Assembly (NCBI GenBank): GCA_041748615.1
Contig: JBGTCY010000018.1
Location: 1-26,641, forward strand
Length of the DNA: 26,641 nucleotides
Source: JBGTCY01 sp041748615
GTDB taxonomy: Bacteria; Bacteroidota; Bacteroidia; Chitinophagales; CAIOSU01
Reading direction: 5' to 3'
Shown: in pieces, positions 15,918-24,245 of the stretch
Layout: the number at the start of each line of letters is the position of its first letter
Position numbering within the stretch: position 1 is the stretch's first letter
Program-made: the position numbers and the translations under genes
The notes under the pieces: model-generated
Databases searched by the model: none
The model's input: the letters and a program-made list of their open reading frames with translations, nothing else
Told to the model about the DNA's origin: nothing

Positions 15918-16568
15918 ATGAATAAAATTCAATTTATGTTTAATAAAATTATCATTGCCGCGCTTATCTTGTTTTCTGTTATTTCAAATCAATTATCCGC
16001 GCAGATGATGTATGGCGGCAAATTCGGTTTGAACTTCAATCGTTTCTATGGGAATGATGTCATCAAGGATAATCAGAAATCTTCCATCGGTCCTGTTTTC
16101 GGGGGTGTTTTGAGAACAAATAATTATAGCAAATTATTCGCCATGCAGTTTGAATTGCTCTATTCCCTGCAAGGAAGCAAATACAAAACAACCTCTCCCT
16201 TTGGAAGCATCAATCAGATATTCAGGTTGCATTATTTACGTATTCCGGTATTGGCGAGCTTTTCATTTGGCGACAGAAAAGTGAAAGCTTTTTTTAATGC
16301 AGGACCTTATGTCGGCTTTTGGATGGCATCAAAGTCCATCACAAAAAATGGAGCCAAAGTGAAGGTGACTTATGAATTTAATGATGATGACAGACGCATT
16401 GATTTTGGCGCTGAGGGAGGTTTTGGATTATCCATAGAAACAGGTCCTGGCATTTTGGTTCCGGAGTTAAGAGCCGGGTTTGGCTTTCTTTCTATTGATA
16501 AGGACCGGGCAATCAGAAATCTGGTACTCAGTCTTGCAATTTCCTATCTTTTCGGGGGAGACAGATAA
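15918..16568 (+). CDS. Outer-membrane beta-barrel protein (porin-family, PorT-like barrel)
   Basis: A 216-residue protein with a signal peptide (MFNKIIIAALILFSVIS, cleavage after LSA at residue 28). The rest has alternating polar and hydrophobic strands and glycine/aromatic girdles typical of the small Bacteroidota barrel domain (outer membrane protein beta-barrel 2): GGKFGLNFNRFYG at the start, LHYLRIPVLASFSF in the middle, and AISYLFGGDR at the C-terminus. It should be an 8-stranded barrel in the outer membrane. Its role is unknown; relatives include PorT of the type IX secretion system, but most are uncharacterised. The ATG at 15936 (MFNKII) is an equally acceptable start. A strong terminator follows. 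Confidence 0.82.
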   Translation: MNKIQFMFNKIIIAALILFSVISNQLSAQMMYGGKFGLNFNRFYGNDVIKDNQKSSIGPVFGGVLRTNNYSKLFAMQFELLYSLQGSKYKTTSPFGSINQIFRLHYLRIPVLASFSFGDRKVKAFFNAGPYVGFWMASKSITKNGAKVKVTYEFNDDDRRIDFGAEGGFGLSIETGPGILVPELRAGFGFLSIDKDRAIRNLVLSLAISYLFGGDR

Positions 16569-16592
16569 ATAATTATTTAGTATATTATTTGC

Positions 16593-16635
16593 AAAAAACC
16601 GATTCAAATCTAAAAAAGATTGAATCGGTTTTTTT
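16593..16635 (+). terminator. Rho-independent terminator after the beta-barrel gene
   Basis: A 15-bp perfect stem (16593-16607 pairing with 16620-16634; AAAAAACCGATTCAA with TTGAATCGGTTTTTT) has a 12-base loop and ends in T7. As the stem starts with A6, it could also work on the opposite strand. It is the clearest terminator in the window. Confidence 0.85.
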
Positions 16636-16720
16636 GGCAATAAATATAATTTTTACTTTAACTACTTGTTGATAATGATGTTTGATACTTTATTTCTACA
16701 CGCTTGAAAGAGAGTATTTT

Positions 16721-16811
16721 GACTCCCGATTTTTTATAGAAACGGCATCCCCATGTATTTGTAATCAGCAGGAAATTCCGTCACGCCAGAATAGGCGGAC
16801 GGAATGACAAC
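16721..16811 (-). repeat. Dispersed hairpin element (copy C, inverted)
   Basis: Reading left to right it matches the reverse complement of 7920-8006: CCCGATTTTTTAT, ACGGCATCCCCATGT, then a terminal hairpin and GGAATGACAAC. The terminal stem is ATTCCGTC/GACGGAAT (16775-16782 with 16798-16805), extended inside by CGCC/GGCG, whereas copy B has ATTCCGGC/GCCGGAAT: one pair changed on both sides. The CCCGAT stem has decayed here. Confidence 0.75.
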
Positions 16812-16957
16812 TGTGCAATTTGACATAAACCTGTTAATTACAATAAATTGACTATTTGGCAACTCTGTCTTAAATTCACAGAACATTATTGTATTCAATT
16901 AAGAGCCATTTTTATTTTTTAAATCACATGAGGGCAACTTTGATATTTTTTATCAGA

Positions 16958-19900
16958 ATGAAATCATTTAATATTTTTTTTTTCGCGATTGCCCTTTTAT
17001 TTGTTCCGACTATTTCTCAGGCTCAAACTAACCTGCATCCCACTACAGGTATTCAAAGCACTTTTCTTGGCGCATGTCAGGTGAACACCTGTAGCGGAAT
17101 TTATTATGACAATGGCGGACCATCCGGAAATTATTCTAACAATATCAATAATATTTATCGCACGTTTTGTCCGGATGTACCGGGCAGGTGTATTCGGCTG
17201 ACTTTTACCTCTTTTAATCTTGAGCCTGCCAATTTTCTGTTTGGCTGTTATGATTTATTACAAATAAAAAACGGACCTACGCAAAACAGCCCGACCGTCT
17301 GGCAGGGTTGCGGTAATACGCTTCCTCCTGTGATTACCGCTACTGATCCCAGCGGATGTCTTACAGTACGTTTCAACTCTGACGGCTCGGTGAATGCTGC
17401 CGGATGGACAGCGAATATCACCTGCGTTCCTTGCGCTGGACCCAGCGCAAATCTCAATAATGATTGTATCAACGCGCAGTATGTCTGTGATAATCTGCAA
17501 CCGATTAATGCCAACAGCCAGGGTCCCGGATTAGTGAGTGACGCTTGTATTTCAGGCTGCGCGTTGAGTGAAAATTATTCAAACTGGTATATCCTGAATG
17601 TGACTCAGGCAGGTACTTTGGGGATGACAATTAATCCCACACCGAATGCAGCGGATTATGACTTTGCGTTGTACGGACCAAACACCGGTGGATGCGGCAG
17701 TCTTGGCAACCCGATTCGCTGCTCTTATGCCGCTAATGTCGGACCAACCGGAATGCGCGCAACTTCTTTTGATACATCAGAAGATGTAAACGGGGATGGC
17801 TGGGTCAGCATGGCGAATGTCGTTGTTGGCACATATTATTTGTTGGTCAATCAATGGGCGTATGAACCGAATTCAACTTTCCGACTTGATTTCAGCGGCA
17901 CTTCAGTGATTGGATTACCGGCACCTTCGATTTCTTCAAACTCACCTGTCTGCGCCAATATTGCTCTGCAACTTTCCACCGCTTTAATCCCCGGAGCAAC
18001 TTACAGTTGGAGCGGTCCGGGCGGATGGTCATCTTCGCAACAAAATCCAACTCGCAACCCTCCGGTTGCAGGCACCTATACCTTCACATACACTGTGAAC
18101 GGTTGCCTCAGTTCTCCGGCTTCATTAAATGTAGTCGTCAACCCTGTTCCCACACCGGCAATTATTCCGGCAACTGCAAGCGTTTGTCCCGGACAAAGTA
18201 TCGCGCTTGAAGCAACGGGTGGCGTAACTTACGCCTGGAGCAATGGCGGCAATACCACTATCATCAATGTTACACCGGCTGCTACCACAACATACACTGT
18301 CACTGTGACGAATGCCAATGGTTGCACGGCAACCGCAACCAGAACCGCCACTTTGGGAGGCAGTCTTACACCTGTCATTTCTCCGGCCAATCCTTCCGTT
18401 TGCTTAGGCGAAAGCATCGTGTTGACGGCAAGCGGGGGAAATACATTTACCTGGAGTACGGGTGAATCGTCCGCTTCAATTAGTGTTTCTCCTGCAGCTA
18501 ACACAACCTATTCAGTGACGGTAAGTGATGGCGGTTCTTGTACCGGAATAGCTTCAACGACAGTGGCGGTAAATTCTTTACCAACCGCGTTGATTTCTCC
18601 TGCATCAGCTCAAATCTGTGCAGGTGAAGATGTCACACTATCTGCGAGTGGCGGAACTTCTTTTTTGTGGAGTAATAATATTACTACAGCGGCAAACACA
18701 GTTGCTCCGTTAACAAGCACGACTTATTCAGTCACCGTTACTGACGCGAACGGATGCATGGCAACCGCCTCCGGTGCTGTTACGGTGAATACTGGTCCGA
18801 ACGCAAGTATCAATCCCGCGAACGCAACCATTTGTGTGGGTGAAAGTCAAAATTTGACTGCAAGCGGAGGAGTTTCTTATGTGTGGAGTAATGCTGCCGT
18901 TACGTCCGGCTTAACGGTTGCGCCTGTGAACACCACCACATATTCGGTGACTGTTACGGATGCCAATGGCTGCACGGCTGATGCCGCGATGGATATTACG
19001 GTAAATTCCTTACCGATAATTGCAGCGAATTCAGAAACAATCTGCAATGGTGAAAACACCACACTCACTGCCACCGGGGGAATTAATTATTTGTGGAGTA
19101 ATGCGGAAACTTCAGCTTCCATTATTGTTTCACCAACAACTACTTCAAGTTATTCGGTGACAGCGACAGGCGCGAATACTTGCTCCGCTACCGCTACTGC
19201 TACCGTTACCGTCAATCAACTTCCAAACGCGCTGATTCAACCCGTTTCCCCTGCAATTTGTTGGGGAAATGACATTACGCTTTCTGCAAGCGGTGGAAAC
19301 AGTTATGCATGGAATACCGGTGAATTAATTCCTGACATTACGGTTTCACCGAACATTACAACAACTTATTCAATGACCGTTTCGGATGCGAATTCATGTA
19401 CGGCAACGGAATCCGTTTCAGTGACAGTCAATCAACTTCCTGTCGTGGAAATCCTTCCGAACGCCCCTTCAATTTGTTTAAACGAAAGTATTACACTTAC
19501 TGCAATCGGTGGAATTTCTTTTGAATGGAGTATTTCCGAAACAACCAATTCAATCACCGTGGCTCCGCTGAATCCGACTGTTTATTCGGTAACCGTAACT
19601 GATGCAAATTCTTGTACCGGAACGAGTTCAGTTACTGTTGATGTAAACGCCTTGCCGGTCGTGGATGTTCAGCCTGATTTCACTTCCATTTGCGGGGGAC
19701 AAAATGTCGCGCTGACGGCAACCGGTGGCGATACTTATGTTTGGAGTAACAATGACTCCGGAAATTCCATCAGCGTTTCTCCTTTTGTGACCACTGTTTT
19801 CAGCATAACCGCTACTGATTTCAATGGATGTACCGGTACCACCTCAGCTACTGTTGATGTGGTGCAATCGGTTTCGGTGACGCTGACATCCACTGATGTG

Positions 19901-20848
19901 AGTTGTAACGGATTGAATGACGGCACGATTAACGCCACTGTGAGCGGAGGTGTTCAACCGGTTACCTTTTTATGGAATGACGGCAATATTCAGCAAGTTC
20001 GAATCGGTTTGACTGCCGGTAATTATTCTGTGATTGCAACAGATGCGTTGGGTTGCGCGGCTGCTGAAAATGTTACAATTCAGGAACCAACCGCATTGGC
20101 AATTTCTGATGTCGTTGTTCAACCTACTTGCGTGATGAACGGAAATGACGGAAGCGTGGAATTGGATATTTCGGGTGCGAATGCTCCCTATATCATTTCG
20201 TGGTCAAATGGTAACAGCGTCTCCATTGTTACCGGATTAGGTCCGGGACTTTATTCCGTCACCATCACCGATGCGAACGGATGTTCTCTCACAGCAAACT
20301 ATCCATTGAATTATCAATTTGATTTTTCGGTGGATGCCGGACAGCCGGCCACAATAACACAAGGCGCTTCAACACGGTTGGGATATATCATCATCGGTAC
20401 TGCCGGAACTGTCAATGAAAACTGGTCACCGCCCGGAACATTGGATTGCGCGAATTGCCCTTCACCGAACGCTTCGCCATCAGCGACCACGCTTTACTCG
20501 CTGGTGGTTGTGAATGAAGCCGGATGCGCGGCAACTGATACAGTTACAGTGATTGTATTGGATGATGTTAATGTTTTCGCACCCAACGCTTTTTCTCCGA
20601 ATGGCGATGGATTCAATGACGAGTTTCAGTTGTTTGGAGATTTAAGTTCCATTGAATATTTTGAAGGCGCTGTCTTTAATCGCTGGGGTGAAAAAATATT
20701 TTCCACGAATGTCCCCAACTTCCGCTGGGATGGAACTTACCGGGGTAAACCGATGCTCCCCGATGTGTATGTCTATCAATTCAGAATTGTGTTTGAAGGA
20801 AATCCGAAAGAGGTACAGCGCAAAGGTTCAGTGACCTTGATGCGGTAA
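16958..20848 (+). CDS. Large T9SS-secreted protein: CUB-like, Ig-like and SprB repeats, CHU_C sorting domain
   Basis: The frame is open upstream to a TTG, but the ATG at 16958 gives a clean signal peptide (MKSFNIFFFAIALLF, cleavage after SQA at residue 22), so the 1296-residue form is preferred. In order: a Cys-rich CUB-like domain (about 30-155), a second domain (about 160-310, WYILNVTQAGTL ... GTYYLLVNQWA), an Ig/PKD-like module (about 320-395), eight Ig-like repeats of about 72 residues (about 398-970), two SprB repeats (STDVSCNGLNDGTINATVSG and a second copy), and a C-terminal gliding-motility-associated domain (APNAFSPNGDGFNDEF, FNRWGEKIF, WDGTYRGKPMLPDVYVYQF). The last domain is the type B sorting signal of type IX secretion. 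The protein should end up on the surface or outside; adhesion or gliding is inference. Confidence 0.9.
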   Translation: MKSFNIFFFAIALLFVPTISQAQTNLHPTTGIQSTFLGACQVNTCSGIYYDNGGPSGNYSNNINNIYRTFCPDVPGRCIRLTFTSFNLEPANFLFGCYDLLQIKNGPTQNSPTVWQGCGNTLPPVITATDPSGCLTVRFNSDGSVNAAGWTANITCVPCAGPSANLNNDCINAQYVCDNLQPINANSQGPGLVSDACISGCALSENYSNWYILNVTQAGTLGMTINPTPNAADYDFALYGPNTGGCGSLGNPIRCSYAANVGPTGMRATSFDTSEDVNGDGWVSMANVVVGTYYLLVNQWAYEPNSTFRLDFSGTSVIGLPAPSISSNSPVCANIALQLSTALIPGATYSWSGPGGWSSSQQNPTRNPPVAGTYTFTYTVNGCLSSPASLNVVVNPVPTPAIIPATASVCPGQSIALEATGGVTYAWSNGGNTTIINVTPAATTTYTVTVTNANGCTATATRTATLGGSLTPVISPANPSVCLGESIVLTASGGNTFTWSTGESSASISVSPAANTTYSVTVSDGGSCTGIASTTVAVNSLPTALISPASAQICAGEDVTLSASGGTSFLWSNNITTAANTVAPLTSTTYSVTVTDANGCMATASGAVTVNTGPNASINPANATICVGESQNLTASGGVSYVWSNAAVTSGLTVAPVNTTTYSVTVTDANGCTADAAMDITVNSLPIIAANSETICNGENTTLTATGGINYLWSNAETSASIIVSPTTTSSYSVTATGANTCSATATATVTVNQLPNALIQPVSPAICWGNDITLSASGGNSYAWNTGELIPDITVSPNITTTYSMTVSDANSCTATESVSVTVNQLPVVEILPNAPSICLNESITLTAIGGISFEWSISETTNSITVAPLNPTVYSVTVTDANSCTGTSSVTVDVNALPVVDVQPDFTSICGGQNVALTATGGDTYVWSNNDSGNSISVSPFVTTVFSITATDFNGCTGTTSATVDVVQSVSVTLTSTDVSCNGLNDGTINATVSGGVQPVTFLWNDGNIQQVRIGLTAGNYSVIATDALGCAAAENVTIQEPTALAISDVVVQPTCVMNGNDGSVELDISGANAPYIISWSNGNSVSIVTGLGPGLYSVTITDANGCSLTANYPLNYQFDFSVDAGQPATITQGASTRLGYIIIGTAGTVNENWSPPGTLDCANCPSPNASPSATTLYSLVVVNEAGCAATDTVTVIVLDDVNVFAPNAFSPNGDGFNDEFQLFGDLSSIEYFEGAVFNRWGEKIFSTNVPNFRWDGTYRGKPMLPDVYVYQFRIVFEGNPKEVQRKGSVTLMR
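18150..19866 (+). repeat. Eight tandem Ig-like coding repeats (~72 residues each)
   Basis: Each unit has the pattern xxICxGExxxLTAxGG, then Y.WS followed by a short loop, ISVSP...TTYSVTVTDANGCTA. Eight start motifs are visible, from SVCPGQSIALEATGG to SICGGQNVALTATGG. Units are diverged at DNA level, so this is an old array rather than a recent expansion. Confidence 0.85.
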
Positions 20849-20865
20849 AAAATATTCAAGCGGCA

Positions 20866-22224
20866 TCAAATACAATTCACCACACATGCTCCTTTTTTAT
20901 TCAGGAAAAATGATTTTTCTCCCTTTCTTGCCCAGACAAATCCATCTTCAAAATTACCGGCTTCATCAAATTCAAACGGGATGGCGACATTTCCCTGCAT
21001 ATCTATGAAACCGATTTTTCCATTCGCAGTCATGCGGAACATACCGTTTGAATAAGCATCCAACAATGGGAACTTATCTTCTATGGTGAAAACGATTTGT
21101 CCCTTTTTGTCAAGCAAACTGTATTGATTTTTAATGCCTGCTAAAGTATAGCCATCTTTGAAAATGCCGGGATTTGTGTAAATATTTGGAATCACCAATT
21201 CTCCCTGCTCATTTACAAAACCATAAAAACCGTCTTTTTTAACCGCAGCAAGACCTTCCGAAAAAGTGTCCGCGTATTCATAAATCAAAGGAACGATGAC
21301 GGTACCGTTGGTATCAATAAATCCGTATTTTCCATTTGATTGAACAATGGCTTTCCCCGAATTGAAATCAAGGATATTGCTATAGAGAATTGGCAGGATA
21401 ATGTTTCCCTGAAGGTCAATCAAACCTGTATTAAACCTTGCATCACGAATGTGTCCCCTGTTTTCAGAAAAACTCACCGGTTGCGTGTATTCAAAAGGTA
21501 AAACTATTTCTCCTTTTTTATTGATACAACCATATTTGCCATCCAATCTGACACAGGCAACATTTCCATAAAAATCGGTTGCGTAAGTATATTTTGCTTC
21601 TATCACTTCCTGCCCATCCGCATTCACAAAACCAAATAAGCCGTTTTTACGCACCATCGCCATTCCGTTGCTGAATTTATTTGCTCTTTCATAGATATAA
21701 GGCGTCAGTTCTTTTCCGCTGAGCTGCACAAATCCAAAATTATTTCCTTGTTGCGCACGGAAGATTTCTTCAGATATTTCATGAATGAATTCATATTTCG
21801 CAAGGATAATTTCTTCTCCTTTTTGATTAATAATTCCATACTTTTCATTTTTTCTGACAATCGCCAGCCCGTTTTCAAAAAATCCCGCTCTTTCAAATTC
21901 TAAAGGAATTATTTCTTTTCCGAGCGTGTCCACAAATCCCCATCGTTTGTTTTTTACTACCGGTGCTAACCCTTCGCTGAATGACCATGCCTGTTCGTAT
22001 TGAGGGGGAATGATTTCATAACCTTCACGGTTAACAAAGCCGATTTTTTTGTCTTTCACCACCTTGAACATTCCCTGGCTAAATGAAGGCATCACTTCAT
22101 CATAAACGCCCGCCTTGACAAGCGTTTGAGTTTGATTGTTGTCAGTTGCTCCGCAACCTGTAAATAATAAGTACATCAAAAAAAAGATTGCAGGGATTCT
22201 TAAAAAATTCATGCGGTTGAGCAT
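20866..22224 (-). CDS. WG-repeat lipoprotein
   Basis: A 452-residue protein made of a lipoprotein signal (hydrophobic run ending LLFTGC, lipidated Cys24) and about twelve WG (KWG) repeats of about 34 residues with the pattern KxxKxGFVNxxGxEIIPxxYExAxxFSEGLA. Repeat 10 (YSLLDKKGQIVFTIED) and repeat 12 (FFLNKKGACVVNCI) are the most diverged. WG repeats are known in many Bacteroidota surface lipoproteins, but their ligand is not established. The ATG at 22212 is a possible second start. The gene converges on the large secreted protein gene, with stops 17 bases apart. Confidence 0.88.
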   Translation of the reverse strand: MLNRMNFLRIPAIFFLMYLLFTGCGATDNNQTQTLVKAGVYDEVMPSFSQGMFKVVKDKKIGFVNREGYEIIPPQYEQAWSFSEGLAPVVKNKRWGFVDTLGKEIIPLEFERAGFFENGLAIVRKNEKYGIINQKGEEIILAKYEFIHEISEEIFRAQQGNNFGFVQLSGKELTPYIYERANKFSNGMAMVRKNGLFGFVNADGQEVIEAKYTYATDFYGNVACVRLDGKYGCINKKGEIVLPFEYTQPVSFSENRGHIRDARFNTGLIDLQGNIILPILYSNILDFNSGKAIVQSNGKYGFIDTNGTVIVPLIYEYADTFSEGLAAVKKDGFYGFVNEQGELVIPNIYTNPGIFKDGYTLAGIKNQYSLLDKKGQIVFTIEDKFPLLDAYSNGMFRMTANGKIGFIDMQGNVAIPFEFDEAGNFEDGFVWARKGEKSFFLNKKGACVVNCI

Positions 22225-22357
22225 AGTTGTATTTTTTTAATATTTTAAATATTAATTTTTTAAGTACAGGATATTTTCTGAATTTTATTAATCTCTAAAA
22301 TTGGAATAGGAAATTGAAAGGATATCGATGCTCAAAGAAGAGCGGATAAAGAAAAAT

Positions 22358-23062
22358 TCAATCATACAATTCGCTGATGTGTACTAACCCGTTCACATCG
22401 AGGATTTCTATTTCAGAGCGGTGAGTTTCAATCAGTTTTTCGTTTTTGAATTCATTTAACATACGGATTGCGGTTTCTTTCACGGTTCCGACAAAACTTG
22501 CAAGGTCTTCGCGCGTGATGTTAATCATGCCATTGGGATTTTTTTCATCTTTGAAAAATCTGTTAAGAAACAACAACGCTTCAGCCATTCTTCCCCGCAC
22601 CGGCTTGTATGCCATATCCGTCATTTTTTCGATTGAACCTTCCATCGAGCGGCAGAGTAAACGCATGATGTTATCGGAAAACTGACTATTATTTCTTAAC
22701 ATCTCCTGAATGGAGTTTTTAGGAACCATACAAATAGTCGCATCCTCCAAAGCTGAAGCCGAAACAGGATAAGTGTGGCTGGAAAGCAGTGAACAATACC
22801 CGATGAAATCACCGGCTTTTGCAAGCCGGACAATTTGCTCTTTGCCGTTTGAGGCATGTCGGAAAACTTTTACCTTTCCTTCGTTGATACAATAAAGTCC
22901 AATGGGTTTTGAGCCTTCGTGAAAAATGACCTGTCCTTTTTTGTAAACCAAGCAGGACTTGGAGTTATCAATACTCTCAATTTCGTTCAGGTGGCAAAAA
23001 TGAAAGAGTGAATTTTTTCTGCTTTTGCAGTGCTGGCAGTCAGGTTGTTGAAACTTCATCAA
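22358..23062 (-). CDS. Crp/Fnr-family transcriptional regulator
   Basis: A 234-residue regulator: N-terminal cyclic-nucleotide-binding-like beta-roll (about 37-125; KKGQVIFHEG, GLYCINEGKVKVF, AKAGDFIGYCSLL), dimer helix (about 125-165), and a winged HTH (about 182-211, ITREDLASFVGTVKETAIRM) of the Crp type. The N-terminus has a Cys pattern C9-X2-C12-X10-C23, like other Bacteroidota members. Such Cys could hold a metal or iron-sulfur centre as in FNR, but the spacing differs from FNR and no central partner Cys is certain, so oxygen sensing is only a possibility. The Arg and Ser that bind cAMP phosphate are not evident. It is downstream of, and on the same strand as, the universal stress genes. 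Confidence 0.9.
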   Translation of the reverse strand: MMKFQQPDCQHCKSRKNSLFHFCHLNEIESIDNSKSCLVYKKGQVIFHEGSKPIGLYCINEGKVKVFRHASNGKEQIVRLAKAGDFIGYCSLLSSHTYPVSASALEDATICMVPKNSIQEMLRNNSQFSDNIMRLLCRSMEGSIEKMTDMAYKPVRGRMAEALLFLNRFFKDEKNPNGMINITREDLASFVGTVKETAIRMLNEFKNEKLIETHRSEIEILDVNGLVHISELYD

Positions 23063-23087
23063 GGCGAATAGTTAGAAGGAGCTTCCA

Positions 23088-23095
23088 CAAAGTTA
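23088..23095 (-). promoter_or_regulatory. -7 promoter element of the Crp/Fnr gene
   Basis: Read on the minus strand this is TAACTTTG, identical to the -7 element of the dehydrogenase gene. It lies 25 bases upstream of the ATG at 23062. The expected upstream TTTG box is not clear. Confidence 0.5.
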
Positions 23096-23188
23096 GTTGA
23101 ATTGAAAGTCTTCAGGAAAAATTAATCCTGAATCAAAAGAATTTCCTGATTTTTTTTTAAGAAATCATTCTCAAGGAATCATTATTAC

Positions 23189-23214
23189 GATTGACTAACT
23201 AAAAATCTTGTTTT
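23189..23214 (+). repeat. Shared intergenic motif, copy 3
   Basis: It begins GATTGACTAACTAAA and ends TCTTGTTTT, and matches 14143-14168 at 22 of 26 positions. It ends exactly where the 96-bp inverted-end element begins. Confidence 0.5.
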
Positions 23215-23310
23215 GGGCTAAAGCACTGTGACGAGCATTCAATAGCCTCGTCACGCCTGCATGGGCGAACGGGGTTATAAATTTAAACCCAAGCCTGACG
23301 GCTTTAGCCC
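23215..23310. repeat. 96-bp element with 10-bp perfect terminal inverted repeats
   Basis: The ends are GGGCTAAAGC (23215-23224) and GCTTTAGCCC (23301-23310). Inside is an 8-bp stem, GTGACGAG/CTCGTCAC (23228-23235 with 23247-23254, 11-base loop), and a 5-bp stem GGGTT/AACCC (23272-23276 with 23286-23290). It has no coding capacity. It looks like a small non-autonomous mobile or REP-like element; no clear target duplication is seen. It may also act as a transcription barrier downstream of the Usp genes. Confidence 0.7.
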
Positions 23311-23391
23311 TCATTATCATTTAATAATTAATCATTATAATATTATTTCAGCAAAATCGAATTGGATCATCAACATTTCTGATAAATTCCA

Positions 23392-24243
23392 TCATGCTTT
23401 ATGATGAAAAACCATTAATGGAACATTGACTTTGAAGGCGATTTTCTGTGTCAGGCTTCTGTCGAAAAGTTTCACAAAGAAGGAACGCTTGTGAGTAAGC
23501 ATCACTAAAATATTGATGTTGTGCGTGTCGGCAAATTCCAACAATCCTGTGGAGACATCATCTGAAATGATATTGAGAAATTCAATATTCCCTTTCTTCA
23601 CATCATCTGCGTAAGTGGCTTGGAGCGCTTTAAGATTTTCCGAGGCACCGTTTTCACTGTCTTTCAACACATGCACACAGTGTACTTTCGCTTTCAGCGG
23701 CCTGGTAAACGCCAGCAATTTATCCAAGGTTTTGCTATCCGCGTCATCATATTCGATGGCATACATGAAGTCTTTTACGGGAATCCCCGCGCGTACATTT
23801 TCAGGAACCACTAACACCGGCACGTTTGATTTTTCAACGATAGAAGAAGTGACACTTCCCAACAAAATTTTCGTCATGCCTTCTGTCAGTCTTCTCCCCA
23901 TCACAATCAGATTCACATTCATTTTTTCGCAGGCGAGAATGATTTCATCCACCGCGAATCCCATGGTGACTTCAGATTTAATCTGGATGGCATTTAAATT
24001 TTGGTGTGCCAAGTAATCGTTCAACTGTTTCACCAAGCCGTTCATGTTGTTGTTGATTTCTTTTTCAGCACTCTCGGCAAGGTCACTAAGATATTCAGAA
24101 GGCATCAGCGGGTCCACAATGGGAATGTGGTAGGCATGGAAGATGGTGACATCAGCTCCAGATTGAGAAGCAAGATGCAACGCGTATTGACAGGCATTGT
24201 AAGCATAGTCGGTAAAATCAACCGGGACGAGGATATGTTTCAT
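23392..24243 (-). CDS. Universal stress protein, two UspA domains
   Basis: A 283-residue cytoplasmic protein with two UspA-like domains. Domain 1 (about 1-147) starts MKHILVPVDFTDYA and ends with VMGRRLTEGMTKILLGSV, where the ATP motif G-X2-G-X9-G-S is complete except that its second Gly is Leu. Domain 2 (about 155-283) starts FMYAIEYDDADSK and its loop (LTHKRSFFVKLFDRS) has no Gly motif, so it is likely not a nucleotide binder. The gene is 2 bases after the other Usp gene, so they form one operon. Such proteins aid survival in starvation or low oxygen; the specific role is unknown. Confidence 0.9.
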   Translation of the reverse strand: MKHILVPVDFTDYAYNACQYALHLASQSGADVTIFHAYHIPIVDPLMPSEYLSDLAESAEKEINNNMNGLVKQLNDYLAHQNLNAIQIKSEVTMGFAVDEIILACEKMNVNLIVMGRRLTEGMTKILLGSVTSSIVEKSNVPVLVVPENVRAGIPVKDFMYAIEYDDADSKTLDKLLAFTRPLKAKVHCVHVLKDSENGASENLKALQATYADDVKKGNIEFLNIISDDVSTGLLEFADTHNINILVMLTHKRSFFVKLFDRSLTQKIAFKVNVPLMVFHHKA

Positions 24244-24245
24244 TG

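Larger units (their letters stand above)
16569..16957. other. Intergenic region with terminator and hairpin element
   Basis: This gap holds the terminator of the beta-barrel gene (16593-16635), an inverted copy of the dispersed hairpin element (16721-16811) and the upstream region of the large secreted protein. CAACTTTG at 16935-16942 is one base off the TAnnTTTG consensus and lies 15 bases before the ATG at 16958, a weak promoter candidate. Confidence 0.5.
23063..23391. other. Intergenic region between Usp and Crp/Fnr genes
   Basis: The gap contains the leftward -7 element of the Crp/Fnr gene (23088-23095), a shared motif (23189-23214) and, directly beside it, the 96-bp element with inverted ends (23215-23310). 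The rest is AT-rich with no ORF. Confidence 0.6.

Noticed and set aside
16889..16957. TTG start adding 23 residues to the large secreted protein
   Set aside because: The extension would put a non-signal segment ahead of a good signal peptide starting at the ATG at 16958; TTG without ribosome site is unlikely.
20839..20867. Possible bidirectional terminator between converging genes (GATGC ... GCATC)
   Set aside because: Only 5 paired bases with a mismatch next to them and no T-run on either side; overlaps the stop codon regions; too weak.
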